Assembly: GCF_024343675.1 (NCBI RefSeq)
Contig: NZ_RJUD01000113.1
Span: 1-64,000, forward strand
Direction of reading: 5' to 3'
DNA: 64,000 bases
Source: Lacihabitans sp. CS3-21
Lineage (GTDB): Bacteria; Bacteroidota; Bacteroidia; Cytophagales; Spirosomataceae
The stretch's first letter is position 1. Every line of letters starts with the position of its first letter. A model generated the notes under the pieces. It saw only the letters and a program-made list of their open reading frames with translations. It had not been told where the DNA came from and did not search any database. The translations under genes were made by a program, and so were the position numbers. Positions 8,803 to 21,400 of the stretch are shown here, in pieces.

Positions 8803-11319
8803 TCAATCCATTTGAAGGATTTTAATTTCAGTTCTTCTATTTCTTTGGTGTTCTGCTTCAGAACATTGAACTCCGTCAGCACAATTGTTTACCAACATCG
8901 TCTCGCCATAACCTTTATACTCAACTCTAGAACGACTTATTCCTCTTTTGAATAAATAATCAGCTGAAGCTTTTGCTCTTCCTTCTGATAGCTTCTGATT
9001 AAAATCTGATGGGCTTCTACTATCGGTATGCGAACCCAACTCGATTTGCATTTTTGGATATTCACGCATTAACTTCACCAATTTATCCAATTCAATCCTT
9101 GCATCAGAACGGATGTTACATTTTCCGTAGTCAAAGTAAATATTGTCTATTTCTACTACATCGCCTTTGGTAAACATAAATATGTCTGAACTCACGTTTT
9201 CGTTTGTTTTACAATTCAGCTTTTTCAAAGTTTTAGATTTAGACGCCATGCTTTCTTTTTTACCTTCAATGGTGTAATCACAACCTTCAACAGCAGTAAA
9301 TTGGAAATTACCGTTTTTATCAGATAATGCGGTTACTGTAGAACCGTCACAACCATTTTTCAATGTTACCAAAACGCCCTCTATCGTTTTTTTACTTGAT
9401 TGTAAAGATACCTTACCTTTGATTATACAAGTTTTGGTACCTTTTTCACCATTTGGTAAACTTCCATTCGGGTTTTTACTATTGATCCCAGTCGGGTCTG
9501 CATCGGAGGTTAGATTTGTATCAGGCTTAATAGAGGTCACATTTTCTGTAGAATCTACAAGCTTTGGCCTTTCTAAAGGAATCTCCAATCTGGATGGTTC
9601 GTTGTCACACTCGTCGGTTGAATAACTAACTGTATTGTTGCTGTAACCTTCACGCTTGGTCTTGAAACCATAATCGTGTTCCACTGCTATGTTGTCAATT
9701 GCAATCAACCCTTCCGAATTGGTTACCAATTCTATGTTGTTACCACCTTCATCGGTGTAGTTAATGGTGGCATTGTCAAGAGGCATTTTTGTATCCGCAT
9801 CATAAACTGCAATTAACAATTCACATCCTTCTTTGATTTCACATTCTCTGTCAAACTTGTAAATATCGTCATCATTTCCTCCTCTCTTGCGGTTGGAGCT
9901 AAAATATCCACTTTGTCTAAGTCCGTCAGTTATGATACCAAAGTCATCTTTGCTTGAATTTATTGGAGCACCCAAGTTGATAACTCTTCCTTTTTGGGTA
10001 ACACCATCTAACTGTGTAAAGAATATATCCAATTCACCTAAACCAGGGAGACCTTCTGATGAGAAATAGAGATTACCTTTCTCGTCAACATAAGGAAACA
10101 TCTCATTTCCTTTTGTGTTTATATTGGCCCCTAAGTTTACAGGAGCTGACCAGTTAACCCCATCGTAACGGGTTACATAAATATCTGTACCTCCAAAACC
10201 ACCTGGCATGTCAGAGGCAAAAAATAATAATTTTTCATCAGGTGAAAGTGCAGGGTGACCCGTTGAGTATTCGTTAGAATTGAAAGGAAGTTCAGCAATA
10301 TTGCCCCAACTATCTTTTTTGGCTTCACCCATGTAAAGTTTCAACTTAATGATTCCGTCAGAACTTTTCTTGGCTACCCCGCTAGATGAGGTATTATTTC
10401 TAGTAAAAATAACTTTAGAGCCATCTTTAAAAAATGCAGCTGGACCCTCATGATATTTTGAGTTTATAGAACCTCCCATTCTGTCACTTTCAGTTATAGG
10501 TTTGTCGGCGTATCCGTATCCTTGAGAGATATTTTTACCGCCATAGCTACCAATGGTACGGGAATCGTTGGCGGTAGGCATGGTATATTCATCAGAACCT
10601 ACGCTACCTGTAGCAGCTGCTTTGGCTTTTTTTGAATTGGTACCCCCACCTCCTAAACCTGCCTCAGTAGCAGAAAGGTAAGCTATATCCTCCAGATGAT
10701 ATAAATCTAGGAATGGCGTATTGTTCCAAGTAAATACTCTTCTTACACCAGAGGTATTTCTTCTATTTGAAACGAAGATTAATCCATTTTGATAGTTTGT
10801 TGGGCTAAAATCGGCCGCATTTGTATTGATTGACAAATAATCTACCTTATAACAAGCCGCATTTTTTGATAAAACACTCACATCGTTATAGAGCTTAGAA
10901 AAACCTTTAGCTCTTGTATCGTTGTCCACGATAGAAAGATACTTTTGGTACTGCTCTTGAGATTCCTTGTATTTAGCATTACTTGCCAATGCTTGTGCAT
11001 AGTCCATTAAGATTTTTGCTTTGTCACCCGTAAAGTCAGTTGAAGAACCAACTAAGTCATGTAGAACTCTTTCGGCATTTACAGCATCTTTTACTTTAAG
11101 GTAACTCTCGGCAAGGTTTCTCATGGCTGAGAATTTTTCACCCTCGGAAATACCTTTTTTCTTTAGAGCTTGCTCATAGGCATCAATGGCTTTAATATAA
11201 CTCAGGTTTTCAAAATGGTGATCCCCGGTTTTTATGAGTGCATTTTGACCAATGGCCATATAGGACATCAGCACAGCACATGCCAATAGCGTAATTTTTC
11301 TTTTAATCCTGACAAACAT
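8803..11319 (-). CDS. PorE-like OmpA protein (TPR, PD40, carboxypeptidase-like, OmpA)
   Basis: Predicted periplasmic/outer-membrane protein linking the T9SS or gliding machinery to peptidoglycan. The 838 residues read: signal peptide (ITLLACAVLMSYMAIGQ), TPR-like helices to about 140, a beta-propeller region with PD40 motifs (GHPALSPDEKLLFFASDMPG at about 350-370, then NEMFPYVDEKGNLYFSSEG), carboxypeptidase-regulatory-type beta sandwiches (about 500-580 and 630-710), and an OmpA C-terminal domain from about 720 (IYFDYGKCNIRSDARIELDK, ELGSHTDSR, RNRRTEIKI). The Asp and Arg that contact diaminopimelate in the OmpA fold appear present (HTDSR, NRRTE). This order is that of PorE of Porphyromonas, which occurs next to PorP-type genes, as here. 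The gene lies 32 bases after the preceding PorP/SprF gene. Confidence 0.85.
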   Translation of the reverse strand: MFVRIKRKITLLACAVLMSYMAIGQNALIKTGDHHFENLSYIKAIDAYEQALKKKGISEGEKFSAMRNLAESYLKVKDAVNAERVLHDLVGSSTDFTGDKAKILMDYAQALASNAKYKESQEQYQKYLSIVDNDTRAKGFSKLYNDVSVLSKNAACYKVDYLSINTNAADFSPTNYQNGLIFVSNRRNTSGVRRVFTWNNTPFLDLYHLEDIAYLSATEAGLGGGGTNSKKAKAAATGSVGSDEYTMPTANDSRTIGSYGGKNISQGYGYADKPITESDRMGGSINSKYHEGPAAFFKDGSKVIFTRNNTSSSGVAKKSSDGIIKLKLYMGEAKKDSWGNIAELPFNSNEYSTGHPALSPDEKLLFFASDMPGGFGGTDIYVTRYDGVNWSAPVNLGANINTKGNEMFPYVDEKGNLYFSSEGLPGLGELDIFFTQLDGVTQKGRVINLGAPINSSKDDFGIITDGLRQSGYFSSNRKRGGNDDDIYKFDRECEIKEGCELLIAVYDADTKMPLDNATINYTDEGGNNIELVTNSEGLIAIDNIAVEHDYGFKTKREGYSNNTVSYSTDECDNEPSRLEIPLERPKLVDSTENVTSIKPDTNLTSDADPTGINSKNPNGSLPNGEKGTKTCIIKGKVSLQSSKKTIEGVLVTLKNGCDGSTVTALSDKNGNFQFTAVEGCDYTIEGKKESMASKSKTLKKLNCKTNENVSSDIFMFTKGDVVEIDNIYFDYGKCNIRSDARIELDKLVKLMREYPKMQIELGSHTDSRSPSDFNQKLSEGRAKASADYLFKRGISRSRVEYKGYGETMLVNNCADGVQCSEAEHQRNRRTEIKILQMD

Positions 11320-11351
11320 AATTTTATTATTTTATATAGAGGGCTTCCTTA

Positions 11352-12353
11352 TTAGAAATACCTTGGAGTGAGAATTTTAGATTTTCCGTAACCAAACTCA
11401 TATCTTAGCAACCATTCGTGCGTAGGGGTACCAGTCAATTTGTTATATAACGGCGAATTTCCAGCATCTTTAGAATTCAACCTATTGTTGTTATAGTCAT
11501 AGGCATAACCGAGTCGCAGTTGTGGAGTAAGCTGTAGTTCAAACATACCTACAATTGCATCTATGTTGTCTTGGCCTGAAAGAACAGTCTGAGATTTTCT
11601 TCCTGAAATACCAAAAGAAATTTTGTCTTTGTACCAGAAATTAATATTTCCATCTATACCTAGCGGCGAACCAGCAGCATATCTTAACATGGTAGAAGGC
11701 TTGATTTTAAAATTCCCTTTACCAACTACAAACCCCATCATAGCAAAATAATGCCTTTTGATTTTTCCGATACTATTTGCTATATCTGGAGTAATCCTTT
11801 GCTCTATGATTTGCGGTACGGAGAAACCAAAATAGGATTTATCATTACTTACAAATAATCCCAATCCGGCATTAAACATGAAACGACTCCTATCATCCTC
11901 AAAAATATAGTCAGTAACACCTATCGGAACCTGCGACAATGCCAAGCTGACATTGGTAACCGTAGGTTGAAGTCCAAGTGACATAGTAGTCTTGGCTCCT
12001 ACTTTAAACCTGTATGCATACGCAAGATTTAAACCTGTATTATTAGCAACTCCCAAGGCATCATTGTAAGCTACCAAGCCAATACCCATTTTCTCGTTTT
12101 TAATGGGCATATCCAAAGAGAATGAATGCGTGGTTGGAGAGCCAGGAATGTTCCTTTCAAGCCATTGGTATCGGCCAAGGGCAGTGAGACTTAGGACATC
12201 CCTACTACCAGCATAAGCAGGATTTATGGCCAAGGTGTTGAACATGTATTGTGAATACATGACTTCCTGTTGAGCATAAATTTTTGTGGATACTATAAGG
12301 CATAACATGGCAATTATTATAGCCCTATTCCTTACAAAGTGTAAATGTTTCAT
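11352..12353 (-). CDS. PorP/SprF family outer-membrane protein
   Basis: A 333-residue protein with a signal peptide (IIIAMLCLIVSTKIYAQ) and the textbook family start QQEVMYSQYMFNTLAINPAY, followed by SFSLDMPIKNEKMGIGLVAY and FMFNAGLGLFVSNDKSYFGF, all typical of PorP/SprF barrels. It comes directly downstream of the giant type B-sorted protein, the same arrangement as sprB-sprF in Flavobacterium johnsoniae, where SprF is required for SprB export. The natural inference is that it is the dedicated partner of that giant protein. It is probably cotranscribed with the OmpA/PorE-like gene downstream; a promoter-like box lies at 12434-12441. Confidence 0.9.
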   Translation of the reverse strand: MKHLHFVRNRAIIIAMLCLIVSTKIYAQQEVMYSQYMFNTLAINPAYAGSRDVLSLTALGRYQWLERNIPGSPTTHSFSLDMPIKNEKMGIGLVAYNDALGVANNTGLNLAYAYRFKVGAKTTMSLGLQPTVTNVSLALSQVPIGVTDYIFEDDRSRFMFNAGLGLFVSNDKSYFGFSVPQIIEQRITPDIANSIGKIKRHYFAMMGFVVGKGNFKIKPSTMLRYAAGSPLGIDGNINFWYKDKISFGISGRKSQTVLSGQDNIDAIVGMFELQLTPQLRLGYAYDYNNNRLNSKDAGNSPLYNKLTGTPTHEWLLRYEFGYGKSKILTPRYF

Positions 12354-12433
12354 TGTCTGATTATTTATAATTTTTTTCCTGATTTTTGTTTTCTTTTAAT
12401 GCAACCCAAAGAGATTGACACTCAACAGATTAG

Positions 12434-12441
12434 CAAAAATA
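12434..12441 (-). promoter_or_regulatory. Candidate -7 box for the PorP-PorE unit
   Basis: On the minus strand the sequence is TATTTTTG, fitting the Bacteroidota TAnnTTTG element, with TTTC 18 bases upstream in place of the usual TTTG/TTG. It lies between the hairpin after the giant gene and the start codon at 12353, where a promoter would be expected. Confidence 0.35.
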
Positions 12442-12464
12442 TAAAATAATTTAGTTTTTGAAAT

Positions 12465-12492
12465 GAATGGAGAAAAAAATATTTCTCCATTC
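12465..12492 (-). terminator. Hairpin terminator after the giant gene
   Basis: Perfect 11-bp stem GAATGGAGAAA / TTTCTCCATTC with a six-base loop, starting 8 bases past the stop at 12500. The following T-run on the minus strand is weak (ATTTC), so termination may be partial and allow read-through into the SprF-like gene. Confidence 0.6.
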
Positions 12493-12499
12493 TTTAATC

Positions 12500-15400
12500 T
12501 TATCGTTTAATTGTAATAAAATTCACATATGGTTTACCTCCAAACAACCTCGGATTTGTACTTGATACCACGTAATAATAAGTGCCATCTGGAACATATT
12601 TATCTTTTTCAAGTCTAACCCCTGTGTTTGAACTTCCATCCCATCCATTTGGCTCATTAGAGTCCACATCTTGTGGGAATTCTTTAAAGTAATTTTCAGA
12701 CCCAAATACCAAATGACCCCATCTGTTGTAAATGAAAATCGAAATATTATCGTCTTCTGTCAGATTTACTGTATTGTCTTTGTCTTTTATGACTAATACA
12801 TCATTTAACCCATCTCCATTTGGAGATACACCACCATAAACAATCACATTTACCGCAGTGGTATCCGCAACTCCTGGCCCAATGGTGATACCAGTAGGCT
12901 CACTATCGTTTCCTGGATTTCCATCATTGTTTTTGTCTGGAACCAATCCATCTGTAGATTTATCAGAGACAAGAACAGTATCAGAAAGTGCTGTACCATT
13001 GACGGTGTTCAGATAGGTCTGTGCTTCAAGATCATTATTCATAACCTTCACTTTAAAAGTGATTGTGTCTGATGCACCAGCTGGCAGTTTACTTTGAGAC
13101 GCTACCAACAAGGTCTTAACAGTATCGCCATCAAAGCTGGTATTTATTTTCAATGTACTGCTATCACTAAGCGTAGGCACTCCGATTAAAACATATTGGG
13201 TCTTATTACTGAACACATCATCCAAATCATCTGTCAATTGAACACTATCTAACGCAATGGCACCAAAGTTTTTAACTATCACTTTGTAGGTCAATAAGTA
13301 ACTACCATCTGCACTACCAAGCGTATCCACAGATTTTGCGATTCCGAGCGGAGTTATAGGTGTTAGATCAAGTAAACCTGTAAAGTCAATAACTGTTGGG
13401 TCTGAATCATCAGATGGGTCACCAGATAAGTTTGTATCAGGATTAGTACCATCTGCTGAAGGGTCAGACGTAGAACCATCTGTAAAGTAACCAATTCCAA
13501 GAGCTATATTTTCATATCTCAATGTATCTGCTTGGCTCATATCAACTCTCACTACCATACCAATTGTTTTGGTAGTATTGAGCGGCAATGAACTCAATGA
13601 ATCAGCCAATACATTGGTTAATTCTCCCTTACCAGTATAGTTGGCATTCGCTACCAAACCAGACTCTGGGTCTTTGATATAAACCGAGTCAATAATTACT
13701 TTGTCGCCGAAAGTATAAGCTAAGTTGTCTTGCAATTGAACTTTTGAGAATGGCACAATACCATAGTTTTTCATTACAAAACTAAATTCGATATCGAAAA
13801 CCTTAGTTCTATTGGCAACTTTGGTAATTCCAACTAGTTTCTTAGCCAAACCTATCAATTCGTCAGGGATGTTATCGTTGAAATTCAATATGGTTGGATT
13901 TGAGCCTGCTGGAGCAGGATTAATTCCGTCATTTGAAACATCGGAAACAATTTGGCCACTTGGACTAGTAGTTTTTACTGTAACATTGTTTCTGAATGGG
14001 CCATTGTTACTATTTAACTTCACGTTGATTGTCCATTTCAAAGTATCAATTTTTCCTGGAATCATACTGCTAGAAGTTGATTTTAACAAACAAGTGTTTG
14101 TTACACCATTGAAGCTAGTATCGACTGCTAAGGTACTTCCAACACTTGTGAATGGTTTCACAACTACCTTTACTTCTGTTGGCGAAGAGAAAGTATTGCT
14201 AAGTGTATCACAAATTGATATATTGTTCAGGGTTAAATTACCACAGTTTTGTACAATCGCTTGATAGGTTACATTATAGGTACCATCGCTAAGTTTAGTT
14301 TTGTTTACAGTAGTAAGAGCGACCCCAACACAAGCAGTGATCTCCGACCCTTGGTTTTCTGTGCTAAAAATCAATTGCGTAGGTACACTTCCTGGTGCAT
14401 CTGGATTTATACCTGAGTTTGAAATATCAGTCACAGTTGAAGTTGTCCCATTTGATAAATTTCCAATTCCAGAAGCAATTGCCTGATCTTGGAATTCTTT
14501 CTTATCTCCGGTAACCAAGTTCATAATAAATATGATGGTGTCTTGTTTTCCAATAGGCAAATTACTACTTGGTAACGTGAGTCTTGGATCAGAACTTCCA
14601 TTAAATGCTGGATTTGAGGTCAAAGTGCTTGTCAAATTTAGTCCAGGTGTACCTACCATTGTAAATGAAGCAGGATCTCCGAAATATTTCGATAAAGTGT
14701 CAGTAACTATCACATTGTTCAAATCGACAGAGCCACTATTTTTAACGATTGCTTGGAAGGTAACATTGTAACTTCCATTGCCTTGTTTTACGGTATCTTT
14801 TACCGATAATACTATAGCTATACTAGGAGATTTAAACAACCTTACCACTGTAGGATCTGCTAAAGCTTTTACCACAACGCTTCCATCATTAGACACATCA
14901 GAAACTGTCTGATTGATACCAAATGCAGTCTTTCCTACTGCTTTCGCTATTGTATTGGTAGAATAAGGTCCTTCTGTACCCATAGGCAGCAAGTTTATGA
15001 TAAAGATTACAGTATCTGTTTTGCCTGTAGGTAATTTACTTGTTATCCTGTTTAATACGGCTGTATTGGTAGATCCATTGAATCCGTCGTTTCCAACTAA
15101 GGTGCTTCCAACATTAGTTGTAGGTTTTTGAACCATAGTAAATTGAGTTGGACTTGGGAACATAGCACTTAGATTTTCCTCCAATTCTAATGAATCCAAA
15201 GCCACATTGCCACAATTTTTGATCAATGCCGTAAATTTAATATTGTAGCTACCATTGGTTTGTCTTATAGTATCTGCTTTGAAAGCTGTAGATACGCAAG
15301 TTTCTTGACAAGTAGTACACTCAATTGTAAACTCATCCATGTTGTTGATGATTACTGGGTCTGTTTGATCTGCAGAAATCTTTTTAACAACATTGCTAAT

Positions 15401-18400
15401 AATACCTGCTTTTGTTAGTTCAGTAGCATAAGTATATGTTTTGGTTTCTCCAACTGCCAAGGCAGGTATTGTTACTTTCAAATTTGAGCCTTCAGTTAGC
15501 AATCCAGGAGTTCCGCCAAGAATCATCAAACCTTCTGGCACTTCATTAAGTACCACCACATTGGTTGCATTTGAAGGTCCATTATTTTTAATTTGGATGG
15601 TATATATCACGGTATCACCAATTGTCACATTTGTTTTATTACCTGATATAGTTACCTGAATATCAGCCACAGCTTGTGTAGTATCACAATTATTAGCTGT
15701 TACAACTACAGCGGCAGAATTTACAGAACGACATCCACCTGCATTTATATATTGAACTGTATAGGTGCCTGAAGTCTTAACCTTTATACTACTAGTGGTT
15801 GCTCCAGTACTCCATAGATGCGTGTAAAGCCCACTAGTACTTGCTGTTAGCGTTACCGAGTCTCCAAGGCAAATGGTTGGGGTTTTGCTGGTGGTTATAG
15901 TAGGAATTTCGATTATAGAAGTTCCTGAAACTGTAACAGTTATAGTATCTACAGCGGCACAAGTACCTGTGCCACAAGTAGCTGTATACATGGTAGTTAT
16001 AGCTGGTGTTACGGTTATTGCGGTCGAAGTCGCACCTGTGTTCCAAAGCAAGCCGTTGGTACAATTTGTGGCTGTTAGAACAACCGATGCATTTGCACAA
16101 ACTGTATCCTTGGATGCTGTCACTACTGGCAGTGTTTTGCTATTGACAGTAATCTCTTGACTTGTTGACCGTATACAACTTCCAGTTCCACAAGAGGCCG
16201 TATAAGTTGTATTTGCTATAGGACTTACTGTAATAGATGCGGTTGTTGCTCCAGTGCTCCAAGTCAAAGTACCTAAACAACCTGAGGCTGTCAGCGTGGT
16301 GCTTTGTCCTGAACAAATGAATGCATTTGTAGTAGTGATAACTGGTACTTCAGCTGGAGCTACAGTTATGTTAACGCTTGCGGTGCCTGAGCACGAGGCC
16401 GTTCCACATGTTACAGAATAAGTTGTAGAATTAGCTGGAGTAACATTAATTGTATTGCCTGTTTGACCTGTGTTCCATGTAACGCTTGAAGTACAGTTTG
16501 TAACGGTTAGTACCACAGGTGTACCAGCACAAACAGAACTAGAAGATGCTGTAAGTGTTGGAGCTTGAATTGTTCCAACATTAATTACTTTAGAGGCTAC
16601 ACCAACACATCCTTCTACTGTACAAGTTGCAGAGTATGAAGTTTGCACTGATGGAGAAACGGTTATAGAAACTGTTGAATCTCCCGTACTCCACCTTAAA
16701 GTACCTGTACAACCAGTCGCTGTAAGAGTGGTATTTCCACCTCCACAAACAGTTTCAGAAGTAGCAGATATTGTCGGAGTTTGTGTTTTTACAGTAATCA
16801 AGACTGGTGTAGAAGCAGGACTTACACAACTATTGATTGTACAAGTAGCTGAATATGTAGTATTTACAACTGGTCGTACTACCATTATATTTCCTGTTGA
16901 TCCATTCGACCAATTGACTATTCCTGAACAATTATGAGCTGTAAATACCAAACTATCACCTGCACATATTCTTTCTGCTCCACAAGTTACGATTGGCGGA
17001 GCTGAGTTAATAACTACATTGATGGCTATTGAAGCATATCCGCTACAACCTGTGCCAGTTGCACATGTGGCAGTGTATGACACTGACGTAATTGGACTAA
17101 CTTCTAAAGTATTTCCTGTACCCAAGGTTACTGCAGTATTTGAGGTAAGTGACCATGTTATTGTTCCAGTACAATTAGTTGCAGATAATGTGATAGGCGT
17201 ATTTGCACAAATATTATTGCTTGAAGATGTGATAGTTGGAGTCATACCTAAACCACCTACGTTAACAGCCTTTTGTGCTGTTGCTGCACAAGTACCTGTT
17301 CCACAAGTTACCGAATAGGTAGTTGTTGCGGTAGGCGTTACCGATATAGAAAGTGTCGTACCTCCATTTGACCAAAGTATTCCACCAGTGCAATTACTTA
17401 CTGTTAAAGTAACTGGCTCTCCACCACATGTATTATCTTTTGAAGCCAAAATTGATGGGGTTTGTGAAGTTCCAACATTTATCACCAATGGAGAAGATAC
17501 TGAGCTAACACATGAGCCAACCGAACAAGTTGCCGTATAATTTGTCGTTGTAAGAGGCGAAACTGTTATGCTCGAACCTGTTTGACCCGTTGACCAAGTA
17601 ACTACTCCAGTACAAAGTGCTGCTGATAAGGTAGTACTTTGTCCTGAACAAATGTTAGCATTTGTAACGGATAATTGAGGAGCAACTGGACTTCCAGTGA
17701 TAGTCACCGCAACTAAATTTGAAGCATTACTAACACAAGTAAGTACACTACAAGTGGCGGTATAATTGGTTACAGAGGCAGTAGGACTAACCACTATAGA
17801 CGAACCCAACATTCCGTTAGACCATGTTACCGTTCCTGAACATCCTGAAGCTGTTAAGGTAACTGAACCACCAGCACAAACTGTGGTAGATGAAGTAGCA
17901 ACCAAAGGTGGGGCCACAGAACTTACTATAATTTGGACATTATTTGAATTTGGACTAAAACATGTTCCTACTTGACAACGAGCATTGTAAGTAGTAGTTA
18001 TAGTAGGATTGACTGTGATGATATTTCCAGTCATGCCATTCGACCAAACAACTATACCGTTGCAACCAATTGCTGATATGGATACATTCTCTCCTGGGCA
18101 AATATAAGGATTGGCACAAGAAATCAATGGAGTAGTTGGATTACATGGCTGCTGAACCGTAATAGTATAGGTATCGTCATCATCCTCATCTCCTCCATTA
18201 TTTGGAGTTGAGTCAGGATCTAGTTGATCTGATTTCGTAACCTCTGCTCTATTCAAAATACTTCCAGAGCCAGTTACTGTAGCTGTGATATAGAACTCCT
18301 CCGATGAATTAGCCAAAATTGTAGCAAAACTTGCTGTTACTGTATTTCCAAGCACCAAGTTTTGGTCAGCTCCTGTTGCAGAAACCAATGTCAATCCAGA

Positions 18401-21400
18401 CGGTAATATATCTTTTATTTCTACATTAGTGGCAGCAATAGGACCTAAATTAGAGATTCTCACGGTGTAAATTACATTGTCACCTACAGAAGGGGTCGAA
18501 TTATTTACCAATTTTTGCAAACTTAAATCTGCAGTTGGATTAGGTATAGTTACAGTCAAAACCTCATCATCATCATCATCTTCATTCAATGTTAATCCAT
18601 TTCCTGGTGTAGAGTCGCTATCCAATTGATCGGCGGAAGCAACTTCAGCAACATTTATGATGGTTCCTCCAATAATTGCTCTTGCTGTATAGGTTAAATA
18701 AACTGTTTGACCTGAAGCAATTGTAGGAATAACTGTCGATAATAGGCCACTTGTATTTGTTAAACTTGAGCTAGAAACAAACTGTAATCCAGAAGGTAAT
18801 CTGTCTTCTATTCTAACATTTGTTGCTGGATCTGGACCAGCATTGTTTATTTGTAAAGTAAAGACGATGTTATCATTCTGATTTACAGCACGTTTATCAG
18901 CCGTTTTCAATAATGACAAATCAATGATTTGAGCACAGTTTTTAGATGTTACAACCAGTACTGCAGGGTTGCTGTAGCAGCCTGCTAATGATTTTTCAAA
19001 TAAATAATAGGTACCCGCACCAGCAGCCAAAGGGTTTGTTACCAAAGCTGAAGATGAAGAATTTCCAACACGCCATTCAAAAACACCGCCAGAAGAAGTT
19101 GTTCCATTAACAATATGACTATTTAAATTAGCCGTTTCTCCAATACACACTTCTACAGATGGATCAGTTACAGGACTCAAAGGTCTTTGATTTACCACCA
19201 ATGCAATTGGTGTCCGATCAGTTGGACAACCTGGAGATACCGTACTCAACTGAGCATAATATACTGTGGAGGTGGCTGGATAAACCAAATGATTTTGACC
19301 GCTGTTGGTCGTAAATACTGCTGAACCTCCAGAAGGCACCAAATACCAATTAATACCTATACCATTAGAAGAAGTTGCAGTTAAATAGGTTGAATCACCT
19401 GAACAAATATCGCTGTCTAAAGCGGCGATAGTACTAATGCTTGCACAACTTTGTACATAGAAACCTGCATCAATTGTTTGATTAGATTGACCTGCAACTA
19501 AAGAATATGTGCCGGTTTTTCCTGTGGTGGCATTTGCATCACTATCGATGCTATCATTTCCTCCTGAATTTGCCGAACTTGATGTATAGCCAGATGGTCT
19601 ATCAAAGGCTATAACATAATCTCCAGGTATTAAACCAGTAAAAGAATACTGACCATTTGATGCGGTTGTTGTGTTTGTTATAAATGTCCCGCTTGGACTT
19701 TCCAGGGTAACCGTAACCCCATCAATTCCAGGCTCTCCGACATCTTGAATACCATTCTGATTGGTATCTTGCCATACAAAATTACCAACTGAAGCAAAAG
19801 CGGTTACCGTAATATCCCCAAAGTCAAAATCATCCTCATCTCCACCAGTTTTACCGTTTTGGTTTATGGCATTATCAACAGAAACTCCATCATTACTTTG
19901 ATTGTTATCTGGACTTGAGTCAAAATCAACTATTGCCTCACCAACTGGACCTCTTGCTCTGCTAATTTCAGCTGAGTTTCTAATGACTCCTGCGGAAAAA
20001 CTTGGACTTACTACAAAATCTATGGTTAAAGGCACCATTTGACCAGCAAGAATAACCAAATTAGGATTATTGTAAACAGCCGTAGAACCAACTTGTGTCC
20101 AATCTGGATCGGCTAAAACCAAGCCATTTGGGATATAGTCAGTTATTTGAACTTCGGTAGCCATCACGGTACCTTGGTTATATATATCTATTTTATATGT
20201 TAAATTTGAACCAGGGTAATATGGACCAGGGTTCAACAAAGTTTTCTGTAATGCTAAGTCATAAACAGCTACCTGACTAATATTTATTGTACTGATATCA
20301 AAGTCATCTTCGTCTCCACCAGTCTTGCCATTTCCTGTAATAACATCATCTTGAGATACGCCATCGTTTGTACTGTTGGCATCAGGAGTGGAGTCAAAGT
20401 CTGTCAAAATTTGTCCAGCAGGTCCTCTTGCTGAGGAAATCTCAGCAGAATTTGTTATTGACCCTGTAGCAGATGGTGAAACATTAAAGGTGATGCTCAA
20501 ATTAGTAGTACTTCCGGCTGTCAATAAACTAAACGGGGTTACCAAAGTGGCTATTGAACCCACTTGTGTCCAATTGGCATCTGCCAAAGTTAGTCCTGTG
20601 GGTATATAATCTGATATTTGTATATTTGTTGCATTTTGATTTCCCTGATTAATTATCTCAAAATCAAAAGTAATTTGGCCACCAGCGACCACGCTAGAAG
20701 CTACAGAGGTTTTTCTCAAAGCTAAATCAAAAACTGGTGGAGGGATTACTGTAATAGTACCAATATCTGAATTGTCACTATCACCACCTGTTTTTCCATT
20801 ACCGTTTATAGCATTATCTACAACAGTACCATTGTTATTGGGATTGCTGTCCAAATCTGAGTCAATATCTATAACCGCTTGTCCAATAGGTCCCAAAGCG
20901 GAAGAAATTTCTGCAGAATTACTAATTGAACCTGTATAACTTGGCGAAATATTAAATGTAATAGTTCGAGTTGCGGAGTCGCTTGGGACTATTGTTGTAA
21001 TAGGCGTATTTAAAGTAGCCACATTGCCGACTTGCGTCCAGTTAGCATCAGCAAGCGTAAGTCCTGTAGGTATATAATCTGAAATCTGAACATTGGTAGC
21101 ATTGATATTTCCTTGATTGTAAGCTTTCAAAGTATAAACAACTTGGCCACCAGCCGTTATGGTCGTCGAACTCGGTGTTTTTCTAAAAGCTAAATCGAAT
21201 ATAGGACCTTGTTGCAAAATAATAGGACAACATCCTGTAGCCGAACATTGGGTAAGTGAGGTGGTAAATGTATAACTACCAATACTTCTTATTGTTAATG
21301 AATTGTCGGGATTTACAGTTGCTTCAGCCGCACCTGGTCCTATCGGAAGATTGTTTCTAAACCAAGTAATCCCAGTTCCATAGGAAAAGGGAGCTGGAAC

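Noticed and set aside
15870-18150. Regular DNA repeats resembling a CRISPR array
   Set aside because: The period is about 225 bases, in frame, and encodes diverged protein repeats; there are no short identical repeats with unique spacers and no cas genes.
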